Of a stretch of DNA of 64,000 nt, positions 36,958 to 49,230 are shown piece after piece. The position numbers and the translations under genes are program-made. Source of the stretch: Eumeta japonica (lineage: Eukaryota; Arthropoda; Insecta; Lepidoptera; Psychidae); NCBI GenBank assembly GCA_005406025.1, contig BGZK01000541.1:248001-312000 (forward strand), in the 5' to 3' direction. The stretch's first letter is position 1, and each line of letters opens with the position of its first letter. The notes under the pieces are model-generated. The model worked only from the letters and a program-made list of their open reading frames with translations, searched no databases and was not told where the DNA came from.

Positions 36958-37595
36958 AAGTTCATGCCACCTCTACGAGTGGTTGAAGTAAAACTTCGTT
37001 TGCCGTCGTGGCGGATACTAAAACTAAACTAAAAATCAACAAGTTATTTTAATAATAGATTTAACAACAAACCGGGATCAGTTGACGATCTTAAGAAAGA
37101 TTTCTTGACTCTATCAAAAATTAGCCATTTAAAGCTTGACATTTCGCAAACGGATCCCTAAACAGAAAAAGAATAATTTTCACACACTAATGAGCTATCC
37201 ACATATGATAACAATATGTGGGATATAGAGAGAAAACTTTGAGTTATTTCCGAGTAAAAATTATTAAATACGCGTGGGAACGAATTACCTAAAAATTAAA
37301 GGTAACTTTCCAAAAATAAAATTTTTTCGCGCAAGAACTTCGTATAATAACACGCCTAAATGATCTTATAAACCAAAATTGAATAATTTTAATCTTGAAC
37401 AATTATATGTTTACTGCGTCACCATACAATTAATATAATGATGATACTTACATAATTATTTTGTATCATTGTTACATTAATCTTAACAAATATTTTAGGC
37501 TTCAATTTTTTACGATCACAAGTATTTCGTTTTTTTTTTCATTTTAAAAGTGTTATAGATTCGTAATAAAAAAAAAGGGGAAAAAGTGCATTTAT
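36958..37595. other. Non-coding, nothing recognised
   Basis: AT-rich spacer. Confidence 0.5.
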
Positions 37596-37599
37596 GGTG

Positions 37600-37665
37600 G
37601 AAATATAATAATATAAACTCACGGCTATTTTCTAGAAGTGTAGGCAGAGACTATAGATTTGAAAG
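37600..37665 (-). mobile_element. LINE 3' tail only
   Basis: The last bases of the LINE type at 18.2 and 21.2 kb: aataatataaactcacggct with tgtaggcagagactatagat after it. Strong 5' truncation leaves only the terminal codons and the AT tail. Confidence 0.6.
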
Positions 37666-40380
37666 ACGGCGGAAATTGAACTGCTGCAATCAGAATTCTC
37701 ATCCACAAAATAAATAAAACGATATTTGTAACTGCATTCAGCTTAAATCAAAAGAACATTACGTCCCTTCTTATGAATTTAAGTACATGATTTATTACCT
37801 ATCTAAGAAGTAATAATTAACTTATCTCAATTTTTATGTTTCCAGTAAGCAAAGTACCTCAAATTGGTTTCTAAAGCTTAAAGCTCATACACAAGGGGAA
37901 AGCTGATATTTTTTTTCACTCCATTACCTTTGGCTAGTACACAACCAATAATATTTTTTTAAAAACCGTAGAAAGGATTATTTGATTCATAATTATAAAA
38001 TATGGACAATTTTACTAGCAGACATAAAAATCCAAATAAATGTAAATAAAAAATTTCAAACATTAATTTCCTAAAGCAGAACAAATGTCAATTACACTTC
38101 CAGAAATAGGTTTCATATACAAAAAAATACAAAAGCACAATTGTATTGGTTATAAGCATATGTCGAGGGCATGGTAACAAAATATTATGTCAAGTAGCTA
38201 GATGCTATTTAATTGCTTTTAATGATTTTAGTGTTTTTATTCCGAACGGTAAGGTAATTGTGCGGGTAGAGAGAAAAGTAACACTTGTTTTTGAGTACCG
38301 CAAGGAACAAAGAAAAAGAATATTTTTTAGAATTTAAAAATTCAATGCTTCGACATCCATTCCCTATACAAGGAACCGTTTGGCTATATCTTTTCGTTTG
38401 TCTATACTGCACATGATTACTGGTCACCTTTCAATCTGTCCCAATGCTCGACTTGTGTTGAACCTTAACGTCTGACCTAAGTTTGTAGTTAGTGACCTAA
38501 GTTTTTTAAGTTTATGACTAGAATTCATATTAGGTACATGCATCATGCACAGGAAGCACCTTGTTTGAGTTTTCCTGCGCCCAGACTGACTGAGATATTT
38601 TAATGTATGACCGGATCACCGGTAATCGTACGTGTGCTAAGTACTCTTTTTACTATTAATTTTTATGACGTAAATGTTTTTAAAGGACTACAAACGGCAT
38701 TTTTCTAAAATATATGTCGTAGAGTTAACATCAAGATATTTATATAGAAATGGGCCAAGAAGTATTCAAAGAAATGAATAAGTTCAATCCCCTTGCATTT
38801 GGCGCGTGCCATTTCAACGCCGCCGACATCTATATGTAGAAGAAAATAAATTTCACGGAACAGTTTGTATGCTTGTACGACTCTTTTAATTTCGAAAACT
38901 AATGCATTAATTGACATGCAGTTTTCACCTTTCAGAAAGGCTTATTTATCTGTATTAAAATTTCTTCATCACTTATAGGACTTAGGAAAAAATTGTGTTA
39001 GCGAAAAGTGTGCATATGGCACTCTCTGTCCTACCGAAAAGTGTCGGAAAAAACCGAGCCGGATCGTTGTTTATTTCGATAACAGAATCAAGAACATATT
39101 CATATCCATAAATTAAGAGTTAACTCAAGCGTAACGCGTGGAAGTGAAGAATAACGAATCGTCTTTCTACGCGTCAGTTTATAAAAAAAATTTAAAAGTA
39201 TAATTTCGAAAATAGTCCAACTCTGCCTTCCCGAAGGACAACTTTAGGCGTTGATGAAGTTAAAAATACATGTAGTTAAAGGGCAAGCTAAGGTACATGC
39301 CGATGATTCAACTGCTTCTACTTCCTGTTGAAGTGCCTAGTTGGACAGATTTAAAAATTACTATCTAATAAGTAGATGCGTACCAAAATCGATAGGTATT
39401 ATTTCGCTTGAAAGTTTAATACATCAATTATTGTAAAACCTTAATGGGTATTGCCATAGTTTCATCGCTAATTAAAGGGTACATATTTTTTTTTAATAGA
39501 TACATAAATTTTCTCGCTTATCGTAAACAAGGAAGTCACAAATTTAAATTTTTATCGCTTGGGTAATTAACAGACGAGATGAATGGGCAGTCGAACGTCT
39601 CGTAGCTTTGGGCAGCACGTCTGATGTGGGTTAGCCGACAAAAAACACAGGAAGTGCTCCGCAGTTAAAAACTAATAGGTGCAGGTTTGGGACGTGTTAT
39701 GCGAGACGTAATGCTTAATTTGTAACCTCTACCGTCCAATAATATGGGAGGTACTGTTTGACGAATTGATCACTATAGAAGATTTCATTGCATTTACCTT
39801 TTAAATGACTTCCTATATTCCCATTTATTCACAACGTGAAATTTTAATATTATTTCTTTCAGTAAATGAAACACAAAAGTATATATAATCGCCATATAAT
39901 CAACCATTTATTTCTAATTAACCATGTATGCCTGTCACGAAGGACATTTTCACATCAAATCTCTTGTTATACTATATTATTATAAGAAACTGAACATCTT
40001 TGGATTATATAAGTACCTCCATTTTAGGTCTCCTCGTTATATTCGTATGCAACATTTAACCGGCTTTAAGTATAAGTAGGTTCAACACTGATATTCATAA
40101 TTATCGTCTATAAAAACTATTTTGGCGATCGGACACAACACCCTTCTAAGGTAGGTATATCACATACGTTCTATTTACATAGTCAGAGCATTCACCTAAT
40201 CAGTCGCGGGTCCATCGAAAGGGACCACAGTTTCTTAACCATACCTATCTATCCATATAAATTATATAATTACTATTTTTATGTTACAAATCTGTATTTA
40301 CATAGTTTAACTCTCAACTTCGAATATACGCGGTCCGATTCGAGATATTTCGCTCGGAGAACAGTAACTGATATGTCAAT
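37666..40380. other. Non-coding region downstream (3' side) of the kekkon gene
   Basis: AT-rich with no ORF of interest. The nearest tttatt (AATAAA on the minus strand) that I see is near 39907, so the kekkon 3' UTR could be about 0.5 kb long, but the poly(A) site is not determined. Confidence 0.4.
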
Positions 40381-42360
40381 TTACACGTCTGTAGCACAGC
40401 CTTCCTGGTAGCCCTCGTCGGGCGAGTGCCGACTGGAGGTGAGCGCGCGCTTCAGCGCCGACACGGGCGGCAGCACCGGTGGTGCACGCTGCCACACGCG
40501 CAGGGTGCGCGCGCCCCCGCCGCCCGCCGCGCCGCTCAGCGGCAGCCCGTAATCCGCCGGGTACGGGCCCTCCGGCGCCGTCCCCGGCGCCATCGACATC
40601 GTGTGCGTCCGCGGAAATGTACGACTACTATACCCCAATTCCTCCTGAGAGCTGTCCACGCTGCAATTTTCCATGATCGGCGTACGGTCCGAATAAAACG
40701 CCGGCAGAGCCGAGCTCACCGCTCGCACCAAGCCGGCCGCCTGCTCTCGCCTCGTGTGGTCCCACAGCCCCGAAGGATAGAGCGAATCGGAAGTCTCCCG
40801 GGCGTACTCGCCGCTCGCGGGCCTCGTGGCGCTCTCCGGCCTCGTGTCGTTGATGAGATCGGGGTCGTTTCCGGCCGAAACGGTCGGCGATATGACGGGC
40901 GGGCCGCCGGCCGTCACGATGCTGCCTCGACCTTCGTAATGATTCGTGGTATAAGGCAAGTCTCCCGTTCTCGGAGGTTTCTGCACGGGGTTACATTTGG
41001 AATCGGCCGAGTTGGACGTTTCCGTCCGATCCGCTATGGGAGCTATGCAAGGCTTGTCGACGGCGGCCGGATGCACGCCGTTGCCGGATACGACTCGTTC
41101 CAACGTGCTGGGCGTTTTACTCTCGCAAGCGGGCGTCGAGCGCATACGCACGAAGATCGCCAACGCCGTCAGGGACACGACGACGGCGGCCAAGAATAAT
41201 GCAGCTCCGAGACTGGCGATCTGCGCCCCCCCGAGGGACGTGATGCCGGCCGCGGTCAAAGTCACGTGAAGAGTAAAATTAGCTTCCGCATTTCCCGCCT
41301 TATTCTCTGCGACACAATAAAACTCTCCGGAATCAGATTCCTGCGAGTTAGTCAGCACTAGAGAAGACTTCTTTTTAACATCCCCTTCTTCAAAAATGTA
41401 AATCTTCTGATGAGAATTTAATTTAGTGTCGTTCAATAACAAACGTCCGTTCCAATACCAATTGATATTTGCGGCCGGAGTACTCTCGGCCCTACAAGTT
41501 ATCGTGGCATTTTCTCCCACTCCCGACTCGATGTGCCTGCTGACAGGAAGTATTTCCGGTTTACAAGCGAAGTCCTCGATGGGCAAGTCGGAAAACGGCC
41601 GGTCCGCTAATCGCGCGGGAGACGCACAACTGGGGGTGGAAAGTAATTTCCGCTTCGCTAACCACAGTTTCATTTCACGCAGTCTACAGTCGCACGTCCA
41701 AGGGTTGTCGGACAGATCAATAGCTCGGAGTTTGTCTAGTTTTTCTAGAGAAGTTATCGATAACTCACGGAGATTATTGCCGTTTAACTTCAAAGATTCT
41801 AAAGATTTAAGATTTCGAAAAGCTTCCGGTGATATATCTCTTATTTCACATTTAGACAAATCCAACTTCACGACATTACTTAACTTGCTCAAAGCCTCTA
41901 TGTTCACCTTAAAAATGAGATTATGGGCCAACGTCAGATCTCTCAGAAAAGGTGCATCGTTAAAACTATTCGAAGGAATTTGGGTTAGCAGGTTATGGGA
42001 AAGATCCAATTCCACCAAATTTGTCAGTCCTTTAAAGGCTCTATCGTTTATTTCACCGATGCTACAATTACGAAGGTAAACCCTCTGCAGGTGCACGAGC
42101 CCGGTCCGCGCGAAAGCCTCCTGGGGCAGGATCTGCAGGTTGCTGCCCGACAGGTCCAACACCTGCGTGGCGGGGTCCACCGGCTCGGGCACGGTGATGA
42201 GCGCGCGACCCACGCACTCCACGGTCTGTTTGCCGCCTTTCCACTTGCACACGCAGACGGGCGGGCACGAGCCGGGCGGCGCGTGGCCCCCCACGACCGC
42301 GCACGCCGCCGCACACACCGCCACCAAATACCACATCGTTTTCGTTTTTAACCAGTACAT
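40381..42360 (-). CDS. Kekkon-family LRR-Ig transmembrane protein (Kek5/6-like)
   Basis: Single-exon reading frame of 659 residues with clear coding structure. Domains: signal peptide about 1-25; LRRNT 31-50 (Cys 32, 36, 38, 49; CKWKGGKQTVEC is typical of kekkons); about six leucine-rich repeats 65-215; LRRCT 219-266 (NPWTCDCRL start; Cys 223, 225, 245, 266); one I-set Ig domain about 270-367 (Cys 289 and 349, Trp 301, DSGEFYCVAEN); transmembrane helix about 381-404; Ser/Pro/Gly-rich cytoplasmic tail ending in ATDV, a class I PDZ ligand. Possible N-glycosylation at Asn 98, 284, 310 and 361. Kekkons are neural and epithelial surface proteins; Drosophila Kek1 restrains EGFR and Kek5 affects BMP signalling. 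The AANINWYWNGRLL and FTLHV-TAAGITSLGG regions suggest the Kek5/6 branch, but this is not settled. ATG 42358-42360 has G at -3; a second Met at residue 9 would also leave a signal peptide. The long plus-strand frames opposite it are GC-driven shadows. Confidence 0.95.
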   Translation of the reverse strand: MYWLKTKTMWYLVAVCAAACAVVGGHAPPGSCPPVCVCKWKGGKQTVECVGRALITVPEPVDPATQVLDLSGSNLQILPQEAFARTGLVHLQRVYLRNCSIGEINDRAFKGLTNLVELDLSHNLLTQIPSNSFNDAPFLRDLTLAHNLIFKVNIEALSKLSNVVKLDLSKCEIRDISPEAFRNLKSLESLKLNGNNLRELSITSLEKLDKLRAIDLSDNPWTCDCRLREMKLWLAKRKLLSTPSCASPARLADRPFSDLPIEDFACKPEILPVSRHIESGVGENATITCRAESTPAANINWYWNGRLLLNDTKLNSHQKIYIFEEGDVKKKSSLVLTNSQESDSGEFYCVAENKAGNAEANFTLHVTLTAAGITSLGGAQIASLGAALFLAAVVVSLTALAIFVRMRSTPACESKTPSTLERVVSGNGVHPAAVDKPCIAPIADRTETSNSADSKCNPVQKPPRTGDLPYTTNHYEGRGSIVTAGGPPVISPTVSAGNDPDLINDTRPESATRPASGEYARETSDSLYPSGLWDHTRREQAAGLVRAVSSALPAFYSDRTPIMENCSVDSSQEELGYSSRTFPRTHTMSMAPGTAPEGPYPADYGLPLSGAAGGGGARTLRVWQRAPPVLPPVSALKRALTSSRHSPDEGYQEGCATDV

Positions 42361-42965
42361 CGCTTAAACGCACTCAATTTATGTCCTCGACATATCCACT
42401 TTCCACTTCACCGAGTCTCGGGGCATGTTAGGCGAACGGCTGACGCGCCACGACGTCTTACATCGCGATCGCGACGAACTCGCGAGAGCGGCCGAGGGAG
42501 CGGCGCCACGTAACTCTATCTGAACGGTCGCACATCGACTGACTGAGCGGCGGCCGGAGAGCCTCCCTCTCGCGGCCGCTCGGACGAGTCAACGCATGCG
42601 TCCCGCGCGCCGCCGTCCCCGCGTTGCGGCGTGCGGCGGCGGCGAGCGGCGGCCGCGTCGAGGGGACCGGCTCGGTTCCTCGCCGTACTCTGTAAAAGAA
42701 TTCCGAAGGTGTAATTTCTACCTGGCGGAGACTGCGACGGAGTACGTACCGCGGGCGGCCGGCCGCGGCGGCCCGTCACGTTCATTCATGAATTCCTAAG
42801 CCGGTCGTGCGGGCGGCGGGGAGGGGCGCCACCGAACGCATCATCGAAGGCGACAACGGCGCGCCGCCGCGGCCCGAGGGCAGATTCGTTCGCTTCTTAC
42901 GAAACAGTTTAGACTTATTTCTTTTGTGGCCGGCGGAGCGGGCCGAGCGGCTCAGGTAGACGACT
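42361..42965 (-). promoter_or_regulatory. GC-rich 5' flank of the kekkon gene (5' UTR/promoter candidate)
   Basis: A CpG-rich block of about 600 bp directly upstream of the start codon, including gaggggaccggctcggttcc near 42660. The position suggests the 5' UTR and promoter. No TATA box or certain splice site can be named; related fly genes have 5' UTR introns, so the transcription start could also be further away. Open frames in this block (89 and 67 codons) are composition artefacts. Confidence 0.5.
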
Positions 42966-44755
42966 AATTATTGTCGCCCGCCGACACAGGAAGGCCGGCT
43001 TACGCGCGACAATGCACAGGATGTGGCCTGTGCGAAACCATTCATAAGTCTTATTCAATGGATTGCATTTCAGAAACGTGATCAAACCGACGTTTCTTTA
43101 AAACGCTAGAAATTACGAGCCTACTCACTACGTGTTAACCGAAAAGGCTGTGTAATTGGATACGTAGTCGATTTTGTTCTCTTGAACTTACTATGTATTT
43201 ATTTAATTTGTTCGGTATTTAATTGCATTACAAAAATAATCCATTTATTTATTTGCCCGAAAGAAAAAATGACTCCCGAGGCAACATACATAATTAAGCT
43301 CACAACTACCTGAACCACTCGAATGAAAATGTGACTTGGAAACAAACAAACAAAATTGCCATTCTTATTTGCACGTGTACGTAAAAAAGGATTCTTCTCC
43401 ACGACCTGGTACCCACACTACAACAAAGAGATTCGTTACACTTTCTAACTAAAACTTTCCCTCGTAGTGAAATGAAAAGACATTTGTAAATGATTTTGGA
43501 AATCCTATTACTTTAAAAGAAAAAAAATCATTTCAATGTAGAAAAAGCTGTACTAAAAACCTAACAATCTACAAATTGATAATTAAAAGTTTGACACGCT
43601 TAATTATAATTATAAAGATGTCTAGAATTAGCAAATGTCTGTATACAGTAAACGTACTTTTGACGTGACAACGTCTTAAATTAGGTTGCGGCTGGGAGTC
43701 ACTTATGAAAAATGTAACGCTCGGTAACGTAACGATGAGTCACCGAACGAGAGAGAGGCCCGCCGAATGCCTTGCGTCTCTCTCCCACTCAACTATGATC
43801 GGTCTGCCGCGCGCAGCACTAGAGAATTAGTGCATAGCTTGCAAATGTATTGCAAGTTATTGTATGTATATTTGTATATAAATACGTATGTAAAGGTAAA
43901 AATAAAATTTTGTTAATATGAAATTCAGTGCGAGATTCTTTGTATAAATTAATGTTTTAAATATAATTCTTTGTATAAATAAATGTTTTAAATTGTTACT
44001 ATTATTTCATCCTTCTTCCTACTATACGAATGAATATTCACATTAAAATGATTTTACCATTCAAAGTCGTTGTCACGTAAAACTTTCGCCCGTATACCGA
44101 CTTTACAGGCAACCAAATTTTTTACATAAATTTTAACGACCCTGACAAAAAATTCCATTAACAATTATATTTTTTAAATGCGACTTGTATAATCAACCTT
44201 ATAAGTACGCGCGATTCCTCGATGAACGATGCGTCACTATCGGTCACAGATTTTGTCTACCGCTAAGCGCTGTCGATAAAGCTCCTAAACGGATTAGAAT
44301 TCGAGATTTATCTCACCAGCAAAACATTAACCGACAAACACAGGGTCTCCTAGCGAAATCGCTTTAACCGTGAATCATAGATTTACGTACAAGGACGGGC
44401 CCGTCGGATGTGCTAATACGCACCCGTTCATTGACGAAAATAAGGTGCTAATTAGCGCCGTTCCTGGTAGGTATCAAATTCTGCGTGTGCGGTTAGGTAG
44501 TCGACCTCATTTTTAATGCATCATTGCCTAATTAACAGTGTTCGTTTGTAGTTTGTGTTACGTTAAATTGACACCTGTCAAATTTTTCAAATGTCTAAAT
44601 AATTAGAGAGGATGTATGAAAGAGAGAATTTTAATACTTAGAATTCATAAAAATCCTATAATGTCAAAAGACATATAGAATTACAACGAGCACACCTTAT
44701 CGTACCATCCATCAATTTCTATGATTAATATATATATAGATACTTGAGGTGTTAC
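42966..44755. other. Non-coding, one tandem duplication and one GC patch
   Basis: A 28-bp sequence (attctttgtataaat-aatgttttaaat) is repeated at 43935-43962 and 43966-43993 with one mismatch. The patch at about 43720-43830 contains gagagagaggcccgccgaat and catagcttgcaaatg; nature unknown. About 44395-44500 has gtgctaattagcgccg, a homeodomain-like core. Confidence 0.45.
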
Positions 44756-44759
44756 TCAA

Positions 44760-45340
44760 TCGAATTCGATAGCTCAACGTAAGGTATTATTTTTGACTTT
44801 TTAAATGTACGTTTTTTTTTGCGTTGGGTGTTTTTTTTAAATTAATTTTTATTTTAAAAGTTTTTTATTATTTGTTTATTATAAATTTTAACCTGCATAC
44901 CAAATTTCACCTTTTTATAACTGCGGAAAGCTCTCTAGTTGAATACGCTGATCTACGTCCCCTCTAAGGAGGTTAGTGGCATGAAGGTTACAAATATTTT
45001 TTAATTTTTTGGTGTTTGTGTATAAATCCTAGCCTTTTTACTACATTTGTTTCAAATTTTAGGTCACACGTATGTTTGCAAGTAAAGTAAATAGTAAATA
45101 CCCATTATGCCTCTAAGATTCCTACCGCAGCTTTAAAACGGCTTAACCCATTTCTATAAAACATACCTAAAACCCCTCATTATAAAACCTGCTTTTAAAT
45201 AAAAAAAACCGTATCCAAATCGGCTCACCCGCTTTAGAGTTACGGTGCCACGAACAGACACGCAGACACACACAGAGCGTCTGTGTGTCTGTTCGTGTGT
45301 CAAACTTATAACACCCCTCTTTTTGCATCGTTGCATCTAT
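44760..45340 (+). repeat. Decayed dispersed repeat with an imperfect palindrome
   Basis: The body (about 45190-45310) has the phrase aaatcggctcacccgcttta, then an inverted repeat of 19 bp with one mismatch (45249-45267 and 45279-45297, rich in agacac units), then caaacttataacacccctct. The layout matches a dispersed repeat I associate with lepidopteran genomes. The left boundary is uncertain. Confidence 0.5.
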
Positions 45341-46235
45341 AAAAGCCAAATAGCTCTAAGCTAAATTCATTTTTTTTATTGTAAATGATTTGTTTTCTAT
45401 TGCGTTTTACGTGCACCCGTACTGACGGCGAATTCGTACATTTGTTTTTTTTATTTTGTTAGAAAATGCTTCAATGTACTTTATAATTCTATGTAAATGT
45501 AGAAACGCATTAATATACACCAAATACATTATTATTTATGAGACCTATAAAGTTACTAAATAAGTTAATAACGCTCAATAACACCTATAAAAGTAGAAAT
45601 AACGGCCTAATAGCTGTATTACCTACATCTTTGAGTAAAAGTAGAAACAAATCCATTTGTAACAAAGAGCTCGTGCTTATATTAAAAATGTAATAATTAT
45701 ACGATCCACTTGAGCATAGACACTCGCTTCGGATTAGTATGGATTCCAGATTGAGCAGCATGTTTATAATTTAAATTTTAAAAAATCCATTTTGTTTTTA
45801 TTCAAGATGTATTTTGTTTTTATTCAAGTCAATTTTAATGCAAAAAAAAAATAATATTTTAGATACCATTCTATAGTGCCAGTACGACTTATAACGTACT
45901 TAGAGGACAAAAAATTGTGTGAGGCCGGTGTAATATGCGTGTTCATATAACCGTATCACTATAGCATTCTTAATTGCTTAAGTTGCGTGCTAGTTATTGT
46001 TGCTGTGAATATAAAAATTTAGAAGCACATAAAATATAAATAATATTCTATATCAAATTTTATTAATAAATTATAGCGTAAACATAAGCTTAATCTAATC
46101 CAAATCGAAGTTCAGTAACATAAAAACCAAAACTTAATTCGTCTTTTTCTACATTATTTTTCACCGTTTCTTTTGTGCATTATTCCCTGAAAAAATAAAA
46201 AATAAAAAAATTAAAAAGAAAACCAAAACTAATTA
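45341..46235. other. Non-coding, nothing recognised
   Basis: AT-rich spacer. Confidence 0.5.
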
Positions 46236-46239
46236 AGAA

Positions 46240-46440
46240 ATGCTCCTCTCTTGGCAACAGCACGTTCCTACTTCGCAGTCATTATTAGCAATTATGCATT
46301 AAACGGGGCCCGCCACGCGGCTGGCACGCCCCGCCATATGCCCGCGTTTATGGTTACGCGGGCAGCTTACGGAACCCACAGATTACGGCGCGCCTCGTGC
46401 AAGAAAAGCATCTCGCATTTTCATGAACAACACACACACA
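46240..46440. promoter_or_regulatory. GC-rich island with dense homeodomain-type cores, candidate enhancer
   Basis: Begins cagtcattattagcaattatgcattaaac across 46267-46296 (a cluster of ATTA/TTAT/octamer-like ATGCAT cores), followed by a GC-rich segment (ggcacgccccgccatatgcc near 46322) and gttacgcgggcagc. No repeat ends. It lies about 4 kb upstream of the kekkon start codon, so it could serve that gene; this is inference. Confidence 0.35.
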
Positions 46441-49030
46441 CATTTCTGCAACGACACCCTCACAGAACAGAATTTGAAAGCTTACAGCTCGAAAAACACC
46501 TCGACGGCATTGTTATGGAGAAAACCTATTTTAAAAGGTTCACCTAATAGCATACGAGAAGACTAGAGAGCTTTAATTTTACTTAATAAATAAAATTCTG
46601 CTGAATGTTAAAATAAATGTAACAAAATATATTACTTGAGGGTTTATAAGTAATGTACTTAAGTACAAATTTCAGAACGAAATGATCTTGTACAAGTAAT
46701 TTCGTATTATGAGTTCTATTTAATAAGGCGCCCTTTATCGAAATCTTTATTATATTTTTTTTAATATTAATTTTCTTATATATTAATCTGTATTCAGTTA
46801 TATTGTTTTGTTATGAATTTTTGATAACTTTTATTAGTGACCACCTTGAATCTGTTTGACATATTTAGTGAGAACAGTTACCGGCTTAACCGAGATCTTA
46901 ATCTAGAATACTATATCTGTGAATTTCTTTGTAATCCTTTTTAATATATAATTTTTATTATACATCAAATAAAACTGTTTTCTATTAAATTTGTAATGAA
47001 AATCATGTGTAATAATAAATAATTATGCTGTACAATTTTTTAATAAAACGTTTATCAAGTACGTAAAATACATTATCACACATAATTACGTAACTATTTT
47101 ATATTAGTCTATTTTATTTATAAAGGAATTACGAAGAAGTGAATTAGGTAAGACGTTACAAAATGTTGACTAGAATTTGTGCCGATTTGAACTATTCACT
47201 GGTTTTAACGTACTAATTTCATGTAACAAAGTACTTTCATATATAATATGTTATTTAAAATCGCTATTAGGCAATCTTAACGTATTCCCATAGAGCGCAC
47301 AAGCGACAAATGCATACACGCTGTAATACAGTAATACGTAACAACCGGACGGTTACCGTACCGTACCGTTTACCGTGCGAATAAGCTTACCGTGAAATTC
47401 ACGAAATTCCTGTCCGGAATATGCATCAAAGTGATATCAGACTAAAAGCATCCCTACCGCAGACATTTTGATTTCGTCGTCACGAATACCGACGCCGCAC
47501 GCGCCGATAGTAATCGCATTATTGGACACGTTAATGGACAAACAGCATAAGTTTGTTTTATTTACTAAAAGGAAAAATTATTATAATTAACTAAATACTA
47601 ATTTTTAAGTTGTAAAAGTGATAATATTTCGAAAAACATTACGATGTCATCACGTGTTTGTGATTGTAGATAAGAAATATTCTCACAGTTTTTTAATGCT
47701 GACCCTTCTAATTGTCGTATGGGATTTCGGGGAATTTAAAAAATAACAGTTTTTGTAATCGTTTTCTATAATAATGAACATTATTCGACGCGTACGCATA
47801 CGAGTCCGTCCGACACGAATGCATATTTCATAACGAGAGCCGGGCAAACAAAGCCGCGCAACAGTGCCGATTTATTATTTTCGATTGGTTACTTAATTGT
47901 TTAAATAAATCTGGACTGTTGCGAATTTTGTTGTCTTTTCAATGTAGTCGAATCGTAAAAGCAGAAGCTCTCGTTATTCACCTATTTGACTAAATCAGTG
48001 TATGCGTATAAATATATTTACTTTTAAGTGTTTACCCGAAACAGCTTAGATTCGACATAATCGCGTTTTAAATTATAAATTAACGGCAGCTAAAATAAAA
48101 TAAAATGACAAAGAAAGAGTATTAAAGGGATTCCAACGAACTATATAAATACTCAAATTTTGTACAACTTTTCGAAGATATGAAACAAAATTACTTACAT
48201 AAAATATAAATTCAAAATTACATTGGTTAAGTTTGACTAAAAACTTAAGTTGTTTCAATTGCTATGATTTCCCAAATTCTCGCAGTCCAGCCCCAAAATT
48301 TCCCGCACTGTTTTAAGTAATAATATTTTCAAGCTCAGAAAACACGAAAACGTGTCGTGTTTTCGAACTCAAAATGACTAACGTACTTATTTAAAATTAT
48401 TACAATCATAAAAAAATCCGAATTGTTATTTTTTTTAAATGTCATCCAGGTTAACTTTTGCCTGAACCAGCGGATGTGATCGGAGCTTGGTGCATTTCAT
48501 GCAGCTTTTTCAGCTCAAAAAGCATTAAGATTCTTAAAAATCGATCGGTCAACAAATTTAAAAGTTTTTTGAAAAATGTATTTTTTTTTTTACCTTTTCG
48601 ATAACGATATCGTTCTATCTATTTAATCCATTTTAACTTGCGAGGTTCGTTGTGGCTTTTTTACAAAAATTACAAACAAGGCTACAAAAAAACACTGAAC
48701 TTTATTATATCATCATCATCGATGATGTCTCGCTTTCTGTCAGTGGTACAACCTAAAATAATAGAATCCCAGTTCTTTTCTAGGATGGAGTGGGAGTGTT
48801 GAGATAACCGATCGGTTTACATGTAACCTATGACCCGAAACGCAATGCAAAAAGAAAAGTATTGTAAATATACATTATAAGAGGATCATTTGGACACATC
48901 GTCGCTCAACGCTTCACGGCGAGGTATCGCCACCTTTTCCTGGTATTCTTAATACTTCAGTTGCTGCTTTTTTCGTACCATATCTATCTTCTTCCAGTTT
49001 GATCCAGTATCGATCACTACGTCCACAATA
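46441..49030. other. Non-coding, nothing recognised
   Basis: AT-rich. A GC-mixed patch at about 47330-47540 contains a short direct repeat (ccgtaccgtaccgttt). No gene. Confidence 0.45.
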
Positions 49031-49230
49031 TTGCATTTATTGTTCCAATAATTCTCTCCGAGTTAATGTAGGCCTACCTATTTCCCATATGTCTGCTACA
49101 TCCTTAAGTGCTGCAATTAATATATGGTTTCCTTGCAATTTACGCATCAAGTTTGCATAGCAATGGATTCTTTTGGTTTTTAGATCCTTAGTTACGATTT
49201 TTTCTATAATATTTGATGAACTTTTCATTT
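48940..49230 (-). mobile_element. Possible LINE C-terminal remnant
   Basis: The minus-strand frame reads KDLKTKRIHCYANLMRKL, then IWEIGRPTLTRRELLE, stop, then CGRSDRYWIKLEED. This resembles the decayed R-x-x-WxGHxxRM ... GRPxxxWRE ... DRxxW ending of LINE ORF2 proteins. The match is loose. Confidence 0.3.

Noticed and set aside
40426..41199. 257-codon plus-strand frame opposite the kekkon gene, with others at 41426-42079 and 41995-42351
   Set aside because: Antisense shadows of a GC-rich coding region; Arg/His/Pro-rich composition without domains.
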